The notes under the pieces are model-generated. The model was given only the letters and a program-made list of their open reading frames with translations. It ran no database searches and was not told where the DNA came from. This document shows positions 60,912-64,000 of a stretch of DNA of 64,000 bases, piece by piece. This DNA comes from Lachnospiraceae bacterium. GTDB taxonomy: Bacteria > Bacillota > Clostridia > Lachnospirales > Lachnospiraceae. The stretch is taken from positions 116,339 through 180,338 of the forward strand of contig JAFZNO010000134.1 of assembly GCA_017552985.1 (NCBI GenBank). The letters are read 5' to 3'. The stretch's first letter is position 1; each line of letters starts with the position of its first letter. The position numbers and the translations under genes are program-made.

Positions 60912-62525
60912 TTAGACAAGATCCATGGGATCAACGTTGCATTCCAAAAGAACGGACTCGTCGTCCTTTAAGAATTCATCGAGAACCGCATCTGCCTTTT
61001 TCATGTTGTCAAGCCTCAAATATTTCATGTCATAAGCAGATACAAGCTTTTTCAGATCAGGGCTTCCGTCAAGGTCCACGACGGAATAATGATCCTTATA
61101 GGTAAAGTGCTGATACTGTCTCACCATGCCAAGATACTTGTTCGCGATAACAATGATCTTAACGGCGATGCCGTGTTGTCTCATGGTGGCAAGCTCCATC
61201 ATGGACATCTGGAAGGAACCGTCGCCGCATACTGCAATGACCTGTCTGTCCGGCGCGGCAAGCTTTGCGCCCATGGCCGCAGGGATGGAATAACCCATGG
61301 TTCCCATGCCGCCGGAGGTCATGAATCTTCCGTTCTTTACAACGTGATATCCACAGGACCAGATCTGATTCTGTCCAACGTCAGCCACGTAAACGGCATT
61401 ATCCTGCATCTTTTCGGAAAGTAAGGTAATAAATGCGGCCGGATCCACGTAGTTGGGATTGGGCTTTCTCTTAGGTGCCATGGATATTCTGTACTCTGAC
61501 AGTTCCTTGATCCACTCCTTACACTCACAGGAAATGTCCTGTGCCAGGAAATCCGCAAAAATGTGCTTTGCGTCGCCAACCAGAGGAATGGTTGGTCCTG
61601 CATTCTTTCCAATCTCAGCGGGATCTACGTCAATGTGTACCAACACCTTGTTTCTGGTGATTAGTTCCGGCTGGTTCACTGCCCTGTCAGCCACTCTCGC
61701 GCCAACCATGATCAGCAGGTCAGAATCCTGAATTGCCTTGTTTGCATAAGGCTTTCCATTGTTTCCCACCATGCCAAAATAAAGCGGATCCTTCGTCGGC
61801 ATTACGCCAATACCCATCATGGTTGAAACTACGGGAACGCCAAATCTCTTTGAAAACTCGCGGATCTCTCCCTCCGCCTCTGACAAGAGCACGCCTCCGC
61901 CAACGCAAAGCAAGGGCTTTTTCGCCTTTTCCAATTCCTTTACGACTTTTTTGATCTGTACGGCATTACCCTTTACAGTTGGCTTATAGGTACGCATGTT
62001 GATTTCTTCCGGGTAAACGAACTTATCCACGGTTGCATTCTGTACGTCGATAGGCACGTCAATCAACACGGGACCTTTTCTGCCCGTGTTTGCGATGTGG
62101 AACGCTTCCTTAAAGATTCTGGGAATGTCCTTTGCATCCCTTACAAGATAGCTATATTTCACAAAGGATTCAACGGCACCGGTAATGTCTGCCTCTTGGA
62201 ACACGTCGCTTCCAAGGAGTTCGCTGTTTACCTGACCAGTGATGCAGATCAGGGGAATACTGTCGGCAAATGCCGTTGCGATGCCCGTGATCACGTTAGT
62301 TGCCCCGGGGCCGCTGGTAACGGCACACACGCTGGGCTTCCCGGTCATTCTTGCCATGCCGCTTGCAGCATGTGCGGCATTCTGCTCGGTGCGGATCAGA
62401 ATGGTGCGGACGTCAGATTCCAAAATGGAATTATAAAAAGGACAGATTGCGACTCCGGGATATCCAAAGACCGTCGTCACCTTCTCCGCTTCCAAACATT
62501 TTATGATGGCATCTGCTCCGTTCAT
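60912..62525 (-). CDS. ilvB: Acetolactate synthase large (catalytic) subunit
   Basis: A 537-residue ThDP enzyme. The catalytic Glu is in RTEQNAAHAASGMAR (about 46-60), PGATNVITGI follows, and the ThDP-binding GDGSFQMSMMELAT with NNKY-type ANKYLGMVRQYQ is near 424-458. GFPGVAICP-like opening (VFGYPGVAICPFY) is normal. First common step of branched-chain amino acid synthesis. It heads the ilvB-ilvN-ilvN-ilvC run, behind a consensus promoter. No T-box leader is visible in its 5' region. Confidence 0.95.
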   Translation of the reverse strand: MNGADAIIKCLEAEKVTTVFGYPGVAICPFYNSILESDVRTILIRTEQNAAHAASGMARMTGKPSVCAVTSGPGATNVITGIATAFADSIPLICITGQVNSELLGSDVFQEADITGAVESFVKYSYLVRDAKDIPRIFKEAFHIANTGRKGPVLIDVPIDVQNATVDKFVYPEEINMRTYKPTVKGNAVQIKKVVKELEKAKKPLLCVGGGVLLSEAEGEIREFSKRFGVPVVSTMMGIGVMPTKDPLYFGMVGNNGKPYANKAIQDSDLLIMVGARVADRAVNQPELITRNKVLVHIDVDPAEIGKNAGPTIPLVGDAKHIFADFLAQDISCECKEWIKELSEYRISMAPKRKPNPNYVDPAAFITLLSEKMQDNAVYVADVGQNQIWSCGYHVVKNGRFMTSGGMGTMGYSIPAAMGAKLAAPDRQVIAVCGDGSFQMSMMELATMRQHGIAVKIIVIANKYLGMVRQYQHFTYKDHYSVVDLDGSPDLKKLVSAYDMKYLRLDNMKKADAVLDEFLKDDESVLLECNVDPMDLV

Positions 62526-62575
62526 GCTTTCTTCCTCCGTTTTCCGTCATTCTAAATAGGCTACGTTAGCTTAAA

Positions 62576-62604
62576 ATTATACATCGTAATCGGCTTTAAT
62601 TCAA
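62576..62604 (-). promoter_or_regulatory. Sigma-A promoter of the ilvB operon
   Basis: Minus strand: TTGAAT (62599-62604), 17 bases, TATAAT (62576-62581), about 45 bases before the ilvB ATG. The AT-rich palindrome CTTAAAATTCTTTTAAG lies just upstream and may be an operator. Confidence 0.7.
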
Positions 62605-62641
62605 GCATCTCTTAAAATTCTTTTAAGATTCTCGAATAAGG

Positions 62642-62670
62642 TTGATAAAAAATGACAAACGTGATAAATT
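62642..62670 (+). promoter_or_regulatory. Promoter of the lipoprotein gene
   Basis: TTGATA (62642-62647), 17 bases, TAAATT (62665-62670), about 46 bases before ATG 62717; divergent from the ilvB promoter. Confidence 0.55.
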
Positions 62671-62716
62671 GTATCTGTTTAAGAAGAACGCGTAACTTTT
62701 GGAGGAATGCTTAGAA

Positions 62717-63226
62717 ATGCATAAGAGAATCAGATTATTGCTTTTGGCCGTTGTCTTTTCCATATTTTTCTGTGCCTGCAGCAAGAAAACGGATCCCGAA
62801 GCCGTAAAGTTTAAGAATGACATTGAAAACTTTTGTAACAGCATCTCAAACCTGGATCAGTCGATCAATCAGATAGATGCCACTTCAGATAATGCTCCCG
62901 CCCAGCTTTTAGAGTATTTAGATGAAGTAGAAATGCGTTTTAAGACTTTTGCCGCACTGGATTTCCCTGAGAAATATGATTATCTTGAGCACTTGGCCGA
63001 CGAAGGCAGTGATTACATGTCAGTAGCGGTTGAAAATTATCACAAGGCTTTTTCAAACGGAGCATATAACGAAAACTTAGCTGATTTTGCCCAGGAAAAC
63101 TATTCCCGCGCCATTAAGAGAATCAAGATCATCATCTCCCTCTTAAAGGGTGAACAGATTACGGATCCTGACATCGTCATCTCCTACAAGAGTGACGAAG
63201 CTGCCACCGAACAGCCTGAAGAATAA
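62717..63226 (+). CDS. Putative lipoprotein of unknown function
   Basis: A 169-residue protein with a lipoprotein signal: basic HKRIR, hydrophobic LLLLAVVFSIFF and lipobox-like FCAC with Cys about residue 21. The mature part is helical and acidic (KFKNDIENFCNSISNLDQS, seen in part, and NYHKAFSNGAYNENL) with an acidic tail. I do not recognise the family. ATG 62717 is preferred because GGAGG lies upstream and the signal begins there. A terminator follows its stop. Confidence 0.75.
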   Translation: MHKRIRLLLLAVVFSIFFCACSKKTDPEAVKFKNDIENFCNSISNLDQSINQIDATSDNAPAQLLEYLDEVEMRFKTFAALDFPEKYDYLEHLADEGSDYMSVAVENYHKAFSNGAYNENLADFAQENYSRAIKRIKIIISLLKGEQITDPDIVISYKSDEAATEQPEE

Positions 63227-63238
63227 AACTTTGAATTC

Positions 63239-63280
63239 AAAAAAGCTTGACTGGATTTGATTCCAGCCAAGCTTTTCTTT
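63239..63280. terminator. Bidirectional terminator between lipoprotein and GGGtGRT genes
   Basis: AAAAGCTTGACTGG / CCAGCCAAGCTTTT stem, with A-run on the left and TTCTTTT on the right. Confidence 0.85.
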
Positions 63281-63300
63281 TGCTTTAAATATTTCTTAGA

Positions 63301-63999
63301 TTAGAACTTGCCAGCGTTTGCAGCTTCCTCGATGCCTACTGCAACTGCTACGGTAGCACCAACCATGGGGTTGTTACCCATACCGATCAGACCCATCATC
63401 TCAACGTGAGCAGGTACGGAGGAGGAACCAGCGAACTGAGCGTCGCTGTGCATTCTTCCAAGGGTATCGGTCATGCCGTAGGAAGCAGGACCAGCTGCCA
63501 TGTTGTCGGGATGCAGGGTACGTCCGGTACCGCCGCCGGATGCAACGGAGAAGTACTTCTTACCAGCCTCGGTACGCTCCTTCTTGTAGGTACCTGCAAC
63601 GGGATGCTGGAATCTGGTAGGATTGGTGGAGTTACCGGTAATGGAAACGTCTACGTTCTCCTTCCACATGATTGCAACGCCTTCAGGAACGGAGTTTGCG
63701 CCATAGCAGTTAACCTTAGCGCGAAGTCCCTCGGAATAAGCCTTGCGGGATACTTCCTTAACGGTGTTGGTGTAAGGATCGTACTCGGTCTCAACGAAGG
63801 TGAAACCGTTGATTCTGGAAATGATCTGTGCAGCGTCTTTTCCAAGGCCGTTCAGGATAACGCGAAGGGGCTTCTGACGTACCTTGTTTGCCTTCTCAGC
63901 AATACCGATGGCACCCTCTGCAGCTGCGAATGACTCATGGCCTGCAAGGAATGCGAAGCACTCAGTGTCTTCTTCAAGGAGCATCTTGCCAAGGTTACC
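63301..63999 (-). CDS. GGGtGRT protein (5' end outside window)
   Basis: The frame stays open to the window edge, so this is the C-terminal roughly 230 residues of a longer gene. It contains the family name motif in SGGGTGRTLHPDN and other conserved blocks (GYPG-free; MGLIGMGNNPMVGATVAVAVG, seen as GMGNNPMVGATVA). The GGGtGRT family is common in Clostridia and of unknown function. Near its start the frame reads EEDTECFAFLAGHESFAAAE, seen in part. Terminator directly downstream. Confidence 0.88.
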   Translation of the reverse strand, partial: GNLGKMLLEEDTECFAFLAGHESFAAAEGAIGIAEKANKVRQKPLRVILNGLGKDAAQIISRINGFTFVETEYDPYTNTVKEVSRKAYSEGLRAKVNCYGANSVPEGVAIMWKENVDVSITGNSTNPTRFQHPVAGTYKKERTEAGKKYFSVASGGGTGRTLHPDNMAAGPASYGMTDTLGRMHSDAQFAGSSSVPAHVEMMGLIGMGNNPMVGATVAVAVGIEEAANAGKF

Positions 64000-64000
64000 A

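Noticed and set aside
62526-62716. T-box or amino-acid attenuator upstream of ilvB
   Set aside because: The start site to ATG distance is only about 40 bases; no specifier-loop or T-box sequence is present. The same is true for the his promoter region.

Overview
The window reads as a chromosomal segment of a Gram-positive anaerobe of the class Clostridia, most likely a Lachnospiraceae member. This is inferred from gene content and order: sepF-aroB-lspA-rluD, rplU-prp-rpmA-obg, a YtfJ/GerW-type sporulation protein, a YlbJ-like protein, the TIGR03960/DUF2344 pair with RNase G, a GGGtGRT protein, an L27 carrying a Prp-cleaved leader, and L28 with two CxxC pairs. No rRNA, tRNA, CRISPR array, prophage or insertion sequence was seen. 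Almost everything is core housekeeping. A single tyrosine recombinase is the only gene with a mobile flavour.

Layout. 1-8.1 kb (+): end of sepF, aroB, lspA, rluD, a cytidylate-kinase-like gene, then rplU-prp-rpmA with a structured leader, and obg-yhbY-nadD-yqeK-rsfS. 8.1-13.2 kb: DUF378, a lexA/yneA-like divergent SOS module with several LexA-box-like sites, a TtcA-like PP-loop gene divergent from an AI-2E-family permease, and the recombinase. 13.3-23.5 kb (-): flotillin, dtd, NUDIX, then a six-gene run moxR-DUF58-DUF4129 protein-radical SAM-DUF2344-RNase G. 23.6-29 kb: a small membrane peptide gene (+) and the histidine operon hisZ-G-D-B-IE (-), with a strong promoter and an operator-like palindrome. 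29-42 kb: recU, a pseudouridine synthase, an SDR, an RsuA-HAD fusion, a YlbJ-like protein, an amidase, a coiled-coil protein, coaD, rsmD and a topoisomerase IV-type parE/parC pair. 42-54.5 kb: degV, recG, fakA, asp23, rpmB, gerW, DUF2953, NUDIX, U32 peptidase in two overlapping ORFs, zapA and ruvBA. 54.6-62.5 kb: MATE transporter, leuDC, a 780-bp gene-free interval, then ilvC, two acetolactate synthase small subunits and ilvB. 62.6-64 kb: a lipoprotein and the truncated GGGtGRT gene.

The most unusual object is the gene-free interval between ilvC and leuC (57851-58645). It holds two roughly 200-bp, almost completely self-complementary elements in opposite orientation (57956-58149 and 58373-58577). 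Aligned in the same sense, their internal-loop, bulge and apical-loop sequences are nearly identical. Their three main helices differ in sequence and length, yet each remains fully or almost fully paired. That compensatory pattern is what a structured RNA or structure-dependent DNA element would show. I cannot assign it to a known family, and it is my main candidate for something undescribed.

Other points worth a look are an RsuA-HAD fusion, a degenerate HisA/HisF-like barrel fused to HisIE, two ALS small subunits with a promoter between them, a DUF4129 protein lacking the transglutaminase domain, and a strong preference for C over T where an NAY codon precedes GTN, giving many ACGT tetramers.
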